From contig JAGNHB010000002.1 of the NCBI GenBank assembly GCA_018001935.1, forward strand, positions 62,001 through 126,000: 64,000 nucleotides of DNA, in the 5' to 3' direction. Origin of the DNA: Acidobacteriota bacterium (GTDB taxonomy: Bacteria > Acidobacteriota > JAAYUB01). Below the pieces are notes generated by a model that was not told the origin of the DNA, searched no databases, and was given only the letters and a program-made list of their open reading frames with translations. Shown in pieces: positions 9,391-17,554 of this stretch (positions are counted from its first letter, which is position 1; every line of letters starts with the position of its first letter). Position numbers and translations under genes: made by a program.

Positions 9391-10212
9391 ATGCAAAGCC
9401 GTAGGATTTTGATGATCCTGATATTGGGTCTGATTGTCCTGGCGGGGGGCGCCGCGGCCCAGGAGGAGAGCAAGGAGGCCCTGGCCAAGGCCGCGCAGAA
9501 CCCCGTGGCCAGCATGATGAGCTTCCCGTTTCAAAACAACGTCAACTTCGGCGTGGGGCCGTACGACCGGACCCAGTACGTCATGAACTTTCAGCCGGTC
9601 ATCCCTTTCCGGCTGAGCGAGAACTGGAACCTGATCACCCGGACCATCATCCCGGTGCTGTACCAGCCGGACGCCTGGGCGCCGACGGGAAGCACGGGCG
9701 GGGTGGGCGACATCCAGGCCAGCTTCTTCCTGTCGCCCGCCAAGGCGGGGAAGCTCATCTGGGGCGCGGGGCCCGTCATCCAGTTCCCCTCCGGGACGGA
9801 CCCGATGATCTCCCAGGGGGCCTGGGGCCTGGGCCCCACCTTCGTCGCCCTGACGATGCCGGGGCACTGGGTGATCGGCGGCCTGGTGAACAACCTCTGG
9901 TCGGTGGGCGGCCAGGAGGGGCGCCCCGACGTCAACCAGTTTCTTTTCCAGTACTTCGTCAATTACAACATGAAGGACGGCTGGTACGTCTCTGTCTCGC
10001 CCATCATCACGGCCAACTGGAAGGCAGGCGAGGGGGAGCGCTGGACGGTGCCCTTCGGGGGCGGGTTCGGCAAAATCTTCAAACTGGGGAAGGTGCCGGT
10101 GAACGGGAGCGCGGCCCTGTACTACAACGCGGTGACGCCCGAGAGCACCGGGGCGCGGTGGTCGATGCGCCTCCAGTTGACGCTGCTCTTCCCGGCGGGG
10201 GGAAAGAAGTGA
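9391..10212 (+). CDS. Outer-membrane channel-like protein (transporter, 'neuromedin U' type)
   Basis: A 273-residue exported protein with a signal peptide (LMILILGLIVLAGGAAAQ) and a beta-rich mature part: NNVNFGVGPYDRTQYVMNFQP, GGVGDIQASFFLSP and a C-terminal strand MRLQLTLLFPAG. This profile belongs to a family of small outer-membrane barrels often labelled transporter or, misleadingly, neuromedin U. The substrate is not known. The start is the ATG after AAAGGGAGAG. It lies 47 bp after the ABM gene and could be co-transcribed with it. Confidence 0.82.
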   Translation: MQSRRILMILILGLIVLAGGAAAQEESKEALAKAAQNPVASMMSFPFQNNVNFGVGPYDRTQYVMNFQPVIPFRLSENWNLITRTIIPVLYQPDAWAPTGSTGGVGDIQASFFLSPAKAGKLIWGAGPVIQFPSGTDPMISQGAWGLGPTFVALTMPGHWVIGGLVNNLWSVGGQEGRPDVNQFLFQYFVNYNMKDGWYVSVSPIITANWKAGEGERWTVPFGGGFGKIFKLGKVPVNGSAALYYNAVTPESTGARWSMRLQLTLLFPAGGKK

Positions 10213-10219
10213 TGTAATC

Positions 10220-10246
10220 GTCCCGTCGCCCGGCGGGCGACGGGAC
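10220..10246. terminator. Strong hairpin after the outer-membrane channel gene
   Basis: GTCCCGTCGCCC and GGGCGACGGGAC form a perfect 12-bp stem with a 3-base loop, 8 bp after the stop codon. There is no long T run, so it may act as an mRNA 3' stabiliser or a weak terminator. Confidence 0.55.
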
Positions 10247-10292
10247 AATTACGAACGAAGCAACCTATGATTTTGATATACGGAGGTTAGCC

Positions 10293-12701
10293 ATGGATCA
10301 GACAGCGAAACGGTTTGCGCGCCTGGCCGCCGCCGCGGGGGTGGTGCTGACCGGGGGGGCGCCCCAGGCGCTCCTGGGGCAGGAAAGCCTGCCGTTTCCG
10401 CCGAAGCCGTCCGGCAGCATCGCCGGGCGGACGATGCAGGAGTCCACCTACAACCCGTTGCCGGAACCCCGCCGGCTCCCGGCCGGGACGCCCAACATCC
10501 TGATCGTCCTGGCGGACGACGTGGGGTTCGGCCAGGCCAGCACCTACGGCGGGGAGATCAACACCCCGACCCTGAGCCGGATCGCGAAACAGGGCATCAC
10601 GTACAACCGGTTCCACACCACCGCCATGAGTTCGCCCACGCGGGCGGCCCTGCTGACCGGGCGGAACCACGAGCGGGTGGGCGCGGGCCAGATCGCGGAG
10701 TTCGCCAACGACTGGGACGGCTACTCCGGCGTTCAGCCGAAGAGCAGCGCCATGATCCCGGAAGTGCTCAAGGCCTACGGCTACCACACCGCCGCCTGGG
10801 GCAAATGGCACAACACCCCCGCCAACGAAACCACCGCCGCCGGGCCCTTCGACAATTGGCCCACCGGCTACGGTTTCGAGTACTTCTACGGGTTCCTGGC
10901 GGGCGAGGCGTCGCAGTACGAGCCGAACATGGTCCGGAACACCACCGTCGTCCACCCGAACAAGCCCAAGGACGGCAAGCGGTACCACCTCAGCGAGGAC
11001 ATCTGCGACGACGCCATCCAATGGCTTCAGCAGCACAAGGCCTTCATGCCCGGGAAGCCCTTCTTCATGTACTGGGCGCCGGGTGCCAGCCACGGTCCGC
11101 ACCACGTGCCGAAGGAGTGGGCCGACAAGTACAAGGGCAAATTCGACGACGGCTGGGACCAGTACCGCGAGCGGGTGTTCGCCCGGCAGAAGGCCCTGGG
11201 GGTCATCCCCCCGGACGCCAAACTGACGCCGCGCCCCGACACCCTGCCCGCGTGGGACTCGATCCCCGAGGCCGAGAAACCCTTCCAGCGCCGGCTCATG
11301 GAAGTCTTCGCCGGCTTCACCGAGCACATGGACGCCCAGGTCGGCCGCCTGGTGGACGAGATCGAACGCCTGGGCTACGGCGACAACACTCTCATCCTGT
11401 ACATCTGGGGCGACAACGGCGCCTCGGCGGAAGGCCAGAACGGCACCATCAGCGAACTGCTGGCCCAGAACAGCATCCCCACCACCATCGACATGCATCT
11501 CAAGACCCTGGAGTCCCTGGGCGGGCTCGACGCCCTCGGGTCGGAGAAGACCGACAACATGTACCACGCCGGATGGGCCTGGGCGGGGAGCACGCCGTAC
11601 AGGTCCACCAAGCTCGTGGCCGCGCACTTCGGCGGGACCCGCAACCCCCTGGCCGTCCGCTGGCCCGCGAAGATCAAGCCCGATGCCGTGCCGCGTTCCC
11701 AGTTCCTGCACGTCGTCGACGTGGTGCCGACCCTCTACGACGTGGTCGGCATCCAGCCGCCGCGGGTGGTGAACGGAATTCCCCAGGACCCCTTCGACGG
11801 CGTCAGCTTCGCCTCCACCTTCAACGACGCGAAGGCGAAGGAGGTCCGGCACACCCAGTACTTCGAAATCATGGGCAGCCGCGGCGTCTACCAGGACGGC
11901 TGGTTCGCCTGCACCATGGGGCCGCGCATCCCCTGGGTGCCCGGCATCCCGAAGGGCTTCCTGGACGAGAAAAGGCAGCTCGCCTGGACCCCGGACAACG
12001 ACCAGTGGGAACTCTACGACCTGACCCGGGACTGGACCCAGTCGGACGACCTGGCCGCCCGGATGCCGGAGAAGCTCGCGCAGATGAAGGAAGTCTTCAC
12101 CATGGAGTTTGCCAAAAACAAGGGCTTTCCGGTGGGCGGCGGCCTGTTCACGGTCCTGGTGCGCCCGGACCTCGGCCCGGCCTCTCCTTACACGGAGTGG
12201 ACCTTCTCCGGCAACATCACGCGCATGCCCGAGTTGACGGCGCCCAAGCTCGGGAACCGGGAAAACCGGGTCACCATCGACGCCGACCTCCCCGCCGACG
12301 CGAACGGCGTGCTCTATGCGCTGGGCGCCTTCTCCGGCGGCCTGTCCTGCTTCCTGAAGGACGGCCGGCTCTGTTACGAATACAACCTTTTCGAGATCCA
12401 GCGCACCCAGATCAGGTCCGCGGAGAAACTGCCCGCCGGCAAGGCGAAGATCGAGGTCGAGACCCGGTACACGGAGAAAAAACCGGGCGGACCGCTCGAG
12501 GTCGTTCTGAAGGTGAATGGCCGGGAGGTTGCCCGGGGCCGGGTGCCCATCAGTGCGCCGGTGCTGTTCACGGCCAACGACTGCCTCGACATCGGCACGG
12601 ACCTGGGGTCGCCGGTGTCCCCCGACTATTTCGACCAGGCGCCGTTCGCGTTCAACGGACGGATCGACAACGTGAACGTCCAGTACACGCCGGCCAGGTA
12701 G
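10293..12701 (+). CDS. Arylsulfatase, Ser-type active site
   Basis: An 802-residue exported enzyme. The signal peptide is followed by the core NILIVLADDVGFGQ (metal-binding Asp pair) and by SSPTRAALLTGR at about residues 113-124, the formylglycine signature. The residue to be oxidised is Ser113; many close relatives have Cys here (CSPTRAALLTGR). Further sulfatase features are GKWHNTP, FFMYWAPGASHGPHH and IWGDNGAS. The C-terminal ~150 residues are a beta-rich accessory domain (INGRIDNVNVQY-like end). It hydrolyses sulfate esters, probably in the periplasm. Ser-type sulfatases need a radical-SAM maturase, and such a gene is present at 32354-33676. The start ATG follows ATACGGAGGTTAGCC. Confidence 0.93.
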   Translation: MDQTAKRFARLAAAAGVVLTGGAPQALLGQESLPFPPKPSGSIAGRTMQESTYNPLPEPRRLPAGTPNILIVLADDVGFGQASTYGGEINTPTLSRIAKQGITYNRFHTTAMSSPTRAALLTGRNHERVGAGQIAEFANDWDGYSGVQPKSSAMIPEVLKAYGYHTAAWGKWHNTPANETTAAGPFDNWPTGYGFEYFYGFLAGEASQYEPNMVRNTTVVHPNKPKDGKRYHLSEDICDDAIQWLQQHKAFMPGKPFFMYWAPGASHGPHHVPKEWADKYKGKFDDGWDQYRERVFARQKALGVIPPDAKLTPRPDTLPAWDSIPEAEKPFQRRLMEVFAGFTEHMDAQVGRLVDEIERLGYGDNTLILYIWGDNGASAEGQNGTISELLAQNSIPTTIDMHLKTLESLGGLDALGSEKTDNMYHAGWAWAGSTPYRSTKLVAAHFGGTRNPLAVRWPAKIKPDAVPRSQFLHVVDVVPTLYDVVGIQPPRVVNGIPQDPFDGVSFASTFNDAKAKEVRHTQYFEIMGSRGVYQDGWFACTMGPRIPWVPGIPKGFLDEKRQLAWTPDNDQWELYDLTRDWTQSDDLAARMPEKLAQMKEVFTMEFAKNKGFPVGGGLFTVLVRPDLGPASPYTEWTFSGNITRMPELTAPKLGNRENRVTIDADLPADANGVLYALGAFSGGLSCFLKDGRLCYEYNLFEIQRTQIRSAEKLPAGKAKIEVETRYTEKKPGGPLEVVLKVNGREVARGRVPISAPVLFTANDCLDIGTDLGSPVSPDYFDQAPFAFNGRIDNVNVQYTPAR

Positions 12702-12907
12702 CTGGGCTGACCGGCGCAGACGGCCCCGACACGGGGAGGCCAACGGGGTCGCGGATCGTTCCCGAAGGGATCGCCGGTGAATAGCCGCGGGTGCCGCACC
12801 CGCGGTGACGACGGCGATCCGGGCCGTGACCGACCCCGCAGGGGTCGAACACACAACCCGATGATCTTGACATACGGAGATTATCTATCAGATACCCGGA
12901 GGATGCT
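12702..12907. promoter_or_regulatory. Hairpins and leader before the MBL-fold gene
   Basis: Two stem-loops follow the sulfatase: CCGCGGGTGC/GCACCCGCGG (about 12784-12804) and CGACCCC/GGGGTCG (about 12831-12847). A TTGACA word (about 12868) and an ATACGGAG segment resemble the leader of the sulfatase gene (ATACGGAGG), so the two genes may share a regulatory context. Confidence 0.4.
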
Positions 12908-14149
12908 ATGCGAAAACATGGACGGAAGATGCTCCTGCTGGCCTTGATGGCGGCAACCGGCTTGTGTGCCGCGGCTCAGGGGGCAAGGCAGGACAAGACC
13001 GCCAAGGCGGCCGGGAAGCCGGGCACCCCGTTGCCGGCACTGGCTTACGAAGGCGGAACCAAGGCGATCACCCGGACGCCAGTCGTCGGCACGCCGAAGC
13101 GGGAATACCCGGAGGTATTCGTACCGGGCGAAGAGACGCTCGCGGACGGCGAGCTGCGCGTGACGGTGCTCGGCAGCGGGAATCCCTGGCCGACACGCGC
13201 CCAGGCCTCGGCCAGCGTCCTGGTCGAAGTCGGCAATCCCGAGCGCGACGTTCTGGTCTTCGACCTCGGGACCGGCTCCCTCGCGAACTATGCGAGTCTG
13301 AAACTGCCCGTGAACAAGATCGACAAGGTGTTCATCACGCACCTGCACGCCGACCACATGAGCGACATCCTCACGCTGAGCGGCAGCTTTGCCAAGGTGG
13401 GGCGGGCGGACGGTCCGGTCTACGTGTGGGGGCCCAGCGGAACGGAGCCCCGCCTGGGCACGAAGCATTTCTGCGAGTCGATCGAGGAAGCGCTGGCGTG
13501 GGACACCGCGGCCGGATACGGGCCCATCAATCCGGACAGCATGAGGATCGTGGGGTCGGAGTTCGACTACAGCAAGACCCAGGTCGTCTACGAGAAGAAC
13601 GGCGTGAAAGTGACGGCATTTCCCGTCGTCCACTGCATCAGCGGCGCCGTGGGCTATCGCATCGACTTCGCCGGTGTGTCGCTGGGCTTCTCCGGCGACA
13701 CGCGCCCGTGCTGGCCGCTCGTGAAAGCCTGCAAGGGCGTCGACGTCCTCATCCACGAGTGCTTCCCGCCGGCGGCGGCGCTCGCGGCGGCATCGGGCCT
13801 CTCGATCGAGCGGGCGACGATTGCGCTCAATGCCGCGCACACCTCGCCCAAGGCCGCCGGCAAGGTTTTTAGCCTGGTGAAACCTCGCGTGGCCGTGCTC
13901 TGGCACACCCTGCTGTCGCCGACGGTGGTCCCTTTACTCTTCTCGGAACTCCGCGAGGTGTACGACGGTCCGGTCGTCCAGGCCGAAGACCTGACGGTGA
14001 TCAACATCACCCGGGAGGCCGTCGTCTCCCGGCAGGCCAAGGTGGCTGCCCAGTTGCCGCCGATCCCGGGCAAGCAGCGCGTGGAATTCACGCCCACCCA
14101 GGTGCCGCCTCCCGAGTGGTGGAAAGAGGCGCTCATCCCGCTCGATTGA
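12908..14149 (+). CDS. MBL-fold metallo-hydrolase (RNase Z/GntH-like), exported
   Basis: A 413-residue protein with a signal peptide (LLLALMAATGLCAAAQG). The metallo-beta-lactamase core is complete: THLHADHMSD (HxHxDH), FPVVHC, FSGDTRPC (the bridging Asp) and a distal His in VAVLWHTLLS. The VLGSGNPWPTRAQASASVLV opening is typical of the RNase Z-like branch, and it resembles proteins annotated as GntH-type hydrolases. An exported location argues against tRNA processing; the substrate is unknown. It may form a unit with the sulfatase upstream. Confidence 0.85.
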   Translation: MRKHGRKMLLLALMAATGLCAAAQGARQDKTAKAAGKPGTPLPALAYEGGTKAITRTPVVGTPKREYPEVFVPGEETLADGELRVTVLGSGNPWPTRAQASASVLVEVGNPERDVLVFDLGTGSLANYASLKLPVNKIDKVFITHLHADHMSDILTLSGSFAKVGRADGPVYVWGPSGTEPRLGTKHFCESIEEALAWDTAAGYGPINPDSMRIVGSEFDYSKTQVVYEKNGVKVTAFPVVHCISGAVGYRIDFAGVSLGFSGDTRPCWPLVKACKGVDVLIHECFPPAAALAAASGLSIERATIALNAAHTSPKAAGKVFSLVKPRVAVLWHTLLSPTVVPLLFSELREVYDGPVVQAEDLTVINITREAVVSRQAKVAAQLPPIPGKQRVEFTPTQVPPPEWWKEALIPLD

Positions 14150-14357
14150 GAGTCGGAAATGACTTCGATACAAACGAGCCTCATGGCCTCGGCGGGTCGG
14201 CCAAACCCGGCGGGGCCCACGGCATCGAAGAATCGGTGCATCCCGGCGGGAACCATAGCCTCGAGGGGTTTGGCAGGCCCCGTGGGGTCCGGAGGTTCGA
14301 AGGGCCGGTGAGAGAATAGCCGGGGGCTCCTGACGAAATGCGGGAGGAAAGGCAACG

Positions 14358-14819
14358 ATGGACACAACACACAGCGACGAGCCGAGCCGGACCACCCAAC
14401 TGGCCGAGGACCGCACGCAGTTGGCCGAGGACCGCACGCAACTGGCCGAGGACCGCACGAAAATGGCGGTCTACCGGACCCATCTCGCCCTCGAGCGGAC
14501 CACCCTGGCTTGGGTCCGGACCACCCTGACCATGGCCTCCTTCGGCTTCGGCCTGGTCGCCTTTTTCCGCTCCCTGCGGCAGTCCTACCAGAACCTGGAG
14601 GCGATCCGGCTGCACCAGGTTGCGATCTGGTTCGGCGCGGCGCTGGTGGTGGTCGGGATCGTGGCCATGGTCTGCGCGGGGGTGTCGCACGGGCTCACCC
14701 TGCGCCGGCTCCGGCGGGGTGAAACCCTGACTCCGTCGCGGTTGTCGCTCAGCATCACCTTAGCCGCCCTGCTCGCGGTGGGCGGCTTGTGGGGGCTGCT
14801 TTCCCTTCTGGCCCGCTGA
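14358..14819 (+). CDS. DUF202 (YidH-like) membrane protein with N-terminal heptad repeats
   Basis: A 153-residue protein. The DUF202 core is LALERTTLAWVRTTLTMASF with three transmembrane helices (about residues 55-72, 88-110, 130-150). In front of it the seven-residue unit QLAEDRT is repeated three times and grades into KMAVYRT and HLALERT, as if the conserved xLAxERT word had been duplicated. This predicts a short helical extension. The function of DUF202 proteins is unknown. The start ATG follows GCGGGAGGAAAGGCAACG. Confidence 0.85.
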   Translation: MDTTHSDEPSRTTQLAEDRTQLAEDRTQLAEDRTKMAVYRTHLALERTTLAWVRTTLTMASFGFGLVAFFRSLRQSYQNLEAIRLHQVAIWFGAALVVVGIVAMVCAGVSHGLTLRRLRRGETLTPSRLSLSITLAALLAVGGLWGLLSLLAR

Positions 14820-14832
14820 GAGGAGGACGTCC

Positions 14833-14913
14833 ATGATCATCATGTTCCTTTTCACGATGATGGAGACCGGGCAACCGGAGGCCCTCCCCGTCATCCCCAT
14901 CCCGGCCCGGTGA
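14833..14913 (+). CDS. Possible 26-residue small protein
   Basis: A short frame begins with an ATG preceded by a very good ribosome-binding site (GAGAGGAGGACGTCC) 14 bp after the DUF202 stop. The peptide reads MIIMFLFTMMETGQPEALP and then VIPIPAR. The hydrophobic start would fit a membrane-associated microprotein. No homologue is recognised, and chance cannot be excluded. Confidence 0.35.
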   Translation: MIIMFLFTMMETGQPEALPVIPIPAR

Positions 14914-14934
14914 GGCCGGGGCGGAAAGGTTACG

Positions 14935-16011
14935 ATGAGAAAACGTGCGAAGCGGATGATAGCTCTCTTGGGTCTCCTGCTCGCCGCCGGGTCGGGCCCG
15001 CGGGCCGACGAACTCTACACCCGCGGCGGCGAACACCTGTCGGGGACGGTTGTCTCGGAATCGGCGGAGACCGTGGCGTTCCGCTCCAGCGCCTTCGGGG
15101 TGCTGACGGTGCCCCGGTCCGCCATCGCCCGCCTGGAACGGGGCGCCTCCCCGGCCCCGACGGCGGCCGTCCCCACGGAACCGGCCGCCGCCGTAGAGGC
15201 GGGCGCACCCGCTCAAGGATCCGGGGCTGTCTCCCCCGCGCCCCCCGCCCCGGCGCCGTTGGCCGGACCCGCTTCCGGGGCGGACGCCGTCGACGCGGCC
15301 CGGACCCGGTCGATGGAAAAGGCGTTCCTCCGCATTCTTCAACCCTTCCGGGGGTGGCAGACCGTCTTCCGCTTCGGCCTGATGATGCGAAGGGGAAGGG
15401 ACAGCGACGTCACCCTCGACCTGGGCTACCGCACCGAAAAGACCATCCCCGGAAACCGGGAGTACCTGCTCACCTTCAGTTATTACCGGAAGGACGACGT
15501 CAACGCGGACGGCTCGCGAAAGGCCAAGGACGACAACCTGGACGGCGGGTTCCGCTTCCGGCGGTACCTCCGGCCGCGGTGGTTCTTCCAGGCCAACACC
15601 AACTACTACCGGGACCCCATCGTCAATTTGCTCAACGAGGCCAACCAGGTCTTCGGGGTCGGGTACTGGCTGCTCAAGGGCGGACGTGTTCGGCTCTCCG
15701 TCGGACCCTTCGCCGGGGTCCAGTACGCCGAGTACACCACGAGCCGGGGCTGGCACTTCGTCGCCGGGGTCTTCCAGGACCTGGACTGCAAACTGCCCTT
15801 CGCGTTCCGGGCCCGGGAGGTTTTCTTCTACCTCCAGGACCCCCGGAACGCCTATAACCACATGCTCCGGTTCAATCTCGAGATCAGCCAGCCGCTCAGC
15901 CGGGTGGTCTCCCTCGGCTTCGTCTGGGATTACACCTTCGCGGGGGAATCGGGCGGGAACGTTTCGAGGAACCAGCACCGTCTGGGCCTGAACCTGGGGG
16001 TGCACTTCTGA
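14935..16011 (+). CDS. DUF481-like outer-membrane protein
   Basis: A 358-residue exported protein with a signal peptide (MIALLGLLLAAGSGPRADE). It has a small SH3-like beta segment (TRGGEHLSGTVVSESAETVA, then VLTVPRSAIARLE), a low-complexity Ala/Pro linker at about residues 80-120, and a C-terminal barrel-like half with strands such as FRFRRYLRPRWFFQAN and RLGLNLGVHF. This is the layout of DUF481 (YdiY-like) outer-membrane proteins. The C-terminal Phe and alternating hydrophobic pattern support outer-membrane insertion. The start follows GGGCGGAAAGGTTACG. Confidence 0.75.
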   Translation: MRKRAKRMIALLGLLLAAGSGPRADELYTRGGEHLSGTVVSESAETVAFRSSAFGVLTVPRSAIARLERGASPAPTAAVPTEPAAAVEAGAPAQGSGAVSPAPPAPAPLAGPASGADAVDAARTRSMEKAFLRILQPFRGWQTVFRFGLMMRRGRDSDVTLDLGYRTEKTIPGNREYLLTFSYYRKDDVNADGSRKAKDDNLDGGFRFRRYLRPRWFFQANTNYYRDPIVNLLNEANQVFGVGYWLLKGGRVRLSVGPFAGVQYAEYTTSRGWHFVAGVFQDLDCKLPFAFRAREVFFYLQDPRNAYNHMLRFNLEISQPLSRVVSLGFVWDYTFAGESGGNVSRNQHRLGLNLGVHF

Positions 16012-16023
16012 CCCGCGGGCGTT

Positions 16024-16339
16024 GAGCCCCGCTTTGCGGGGCGATTGAGTGTAGCCCGGGGCGACGGGCGCCCCGCCCGAGCCCCGGGGTTGGGAGATGG
16101 CGAGAGGGAATGAGCCCCGCCTTGCGGGGCGAATCAAGATGGAGAAGGCCATTTTGTGATTATCCAGCGGACCGTCATGATTGATTCAGGAAAACGAATC
16201 GCCCCGCGAGCGGGGCTCCGTTTCAATTTGCCGCCGGTTCCCGGGGCTCTGGCGAAGCGCCCATCGCCCCGGGCTACACTCAATCGCCCGCTTCGCGGGC
16301 TCCAGCGGAACGCCCATCGCCCCGCATGCGAGGCTCGCA
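16024..16339. repeat. Palindrome array B (no transposase gene left)
   Basis: The left arm (16024-16135), a core of about 60 bp and the right arm (about 16196-16339). The core joins AATCAAGATGGAGAAGGCC, also seen just before the RAYT fragment at 16861, to ATTTTGTGAT...CATGATTGATTCAGGAAAACGAATC, which closely resembles the sequence after both RAYT copies. B therefore looks like a unit whose transposase gene has been completely deleted. Confidence 0.75.
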
Positions 16340-16634
16340 AGGAAAGCGAACGATGAAGAAAAGACACGAAAGGAACCAACTCACGAATAACGCCAATTAT
16401 ACTAATTATTTCGATGTATTGTTGTTTCTTGATTCGTGTCGGTCGCAGTCTTCAGGGAATATTTTACGGGATCATCGAGATTGTTCTTTCAAAGGAATAC
16501 GAGGATTCCGGAAATCGGCTATAATCGTCAGAGAATCGTGTGAATCCAACTGATTCATGACAGGTGTGCAGCCCAACGAAATGTGGCGTCCGAGCGAGCG
16601 TGAACGCGCAAGGCAAGAGGATTGAGGAGGCTTC
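16340..16634. other. AT-richer spacer between arrays
   Basis: About 300 bp, clearly richer in A and T than the surroundings, with short CACGAA-type words at the left end. No convincing gene, promoter or RNA is visible. Confidence 0.4.
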
Positions 16635-16830
16635 AAGCCCCGCAAGCGGGGCGATGGAGTGTAGCCCGGAGCGAAGGGCGCCCCGCCCGAGCCCCGGGGA
16701 GAGGGTCAGAGACGCGACCGGAGCCCCGCTTGCGGGGCGATTGAGTGTAGCCCGGGGCGACGGGCGCCCCGCCCGAGCCCCGGGTTGACAGGTAGCGATG
16801 CAATCGGAGCCCCGCTTGCGGGGCGAATCA
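16635..16830. repeat. Palindrome array C, left arm (2.5 units)
   Basis: Two complete left-type units and one half unit (GAGCCCCGCTTGCGGGGC), each about 85-110 bp. It precedes the truncated RAYT at 16861. Confidence 0.8.
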
Positions 16831-16860
16831 AGATGGAGAAGGCCTTAAAAAAGCACCTCC

Positions 16861-17091
16861 GACTTGAAGAGCCGTTCCTCCGGGTGGGTGCATCGGGAGT
16901 TCGACCTTCCGGAGTTCGGTTGGCAGGAGGGGTATGGGGCCTTCTCCGTCAGCCTGTCCGCGATCGGTAGAGTGAGGGAGTATATCCAGGGGCAGGAGGA
17001 ACACCACCGAAGGATGGGTTTTCAGGAGGAATTCCTCCGGATGTTGCAAAAACACGGGATCGCATATGATGAAAAATTCATTTGGAAATGA
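16861..17091 (+). pseudogene. 3' half of a REP-associated tyrosine transposase gene
   Basis: 76 codons corresponding to residues 74-149 of the intact RAYT at 31241-31690 (LKSRSSGWVHREFDLPEFGW, then VREYIQGQEEHHRRM). The catalytic Tyr region is present, but the first half with the HxH metal motif is gone, so it cannot be active. The 3' flank (ATGCCGTCGCATCCCGAGAA) matches the flank of the intact copy, showing that the whole unit was duplicated before truncation. Confidence 0.85.
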
Positions 17092-17200
17092 GGCTGGACT
17101 GGGCCGGAGGAATGCCGTCGCATCCCGAGAATCATCGTCCCAAACCATATTGAGATCATTTTTGTGATAAACCAGGAGACCGGAATGTTTGAGTCATGGA

Positions 17201-17363
17201 AACGAATCGCCCCGCAAGCGGGGCTCCGGTTCATTTTGCCGCGGTTTCCCGGGGCTCGGGCGAAACGCCCATCGCCCCGGGCTACACTCAATCACCCGCT
17301 TCGCGGGCTCCTGCGCAGCGCCCATCTCCCCGGGCTACACTCAATCACCCGCTTCGCGGGCTC
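17201..17363. repeat. Palindrome array C, right arm (2 tandem units)
   Basis: It begins CGAATCGCCCCGCAAGCGGG and contains two copies of a ~50-bp unit ending in CGCCCGCTTCGCGGGCTC or the variant with CACCCGC. Confidence 0.8.
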
Positions 17364-17554
17364 GAAGAAAAGCCCAAAGGGCGTCGCGCGTGAATGATGC
17401 GAATGGATAGAACGAATCATTCCACTGTACCGTTGTTACCCGATCCACGGATCGTGTCCCGGACTCCCGATTCGCGATGTTCGCGTCAACTGCCGGCAAA
17501 ATGGGACAGGAGATGGCTGTGGTCCGTGGAATTTTATCAGAACAGGAGTTCGCC

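Noticed and set aside
10287-12854. An 855-codon minus-strand frame opposite the sulfatase
   Set aside because: The plus strand has clear sulfatase motifs; the opposite frame has none.
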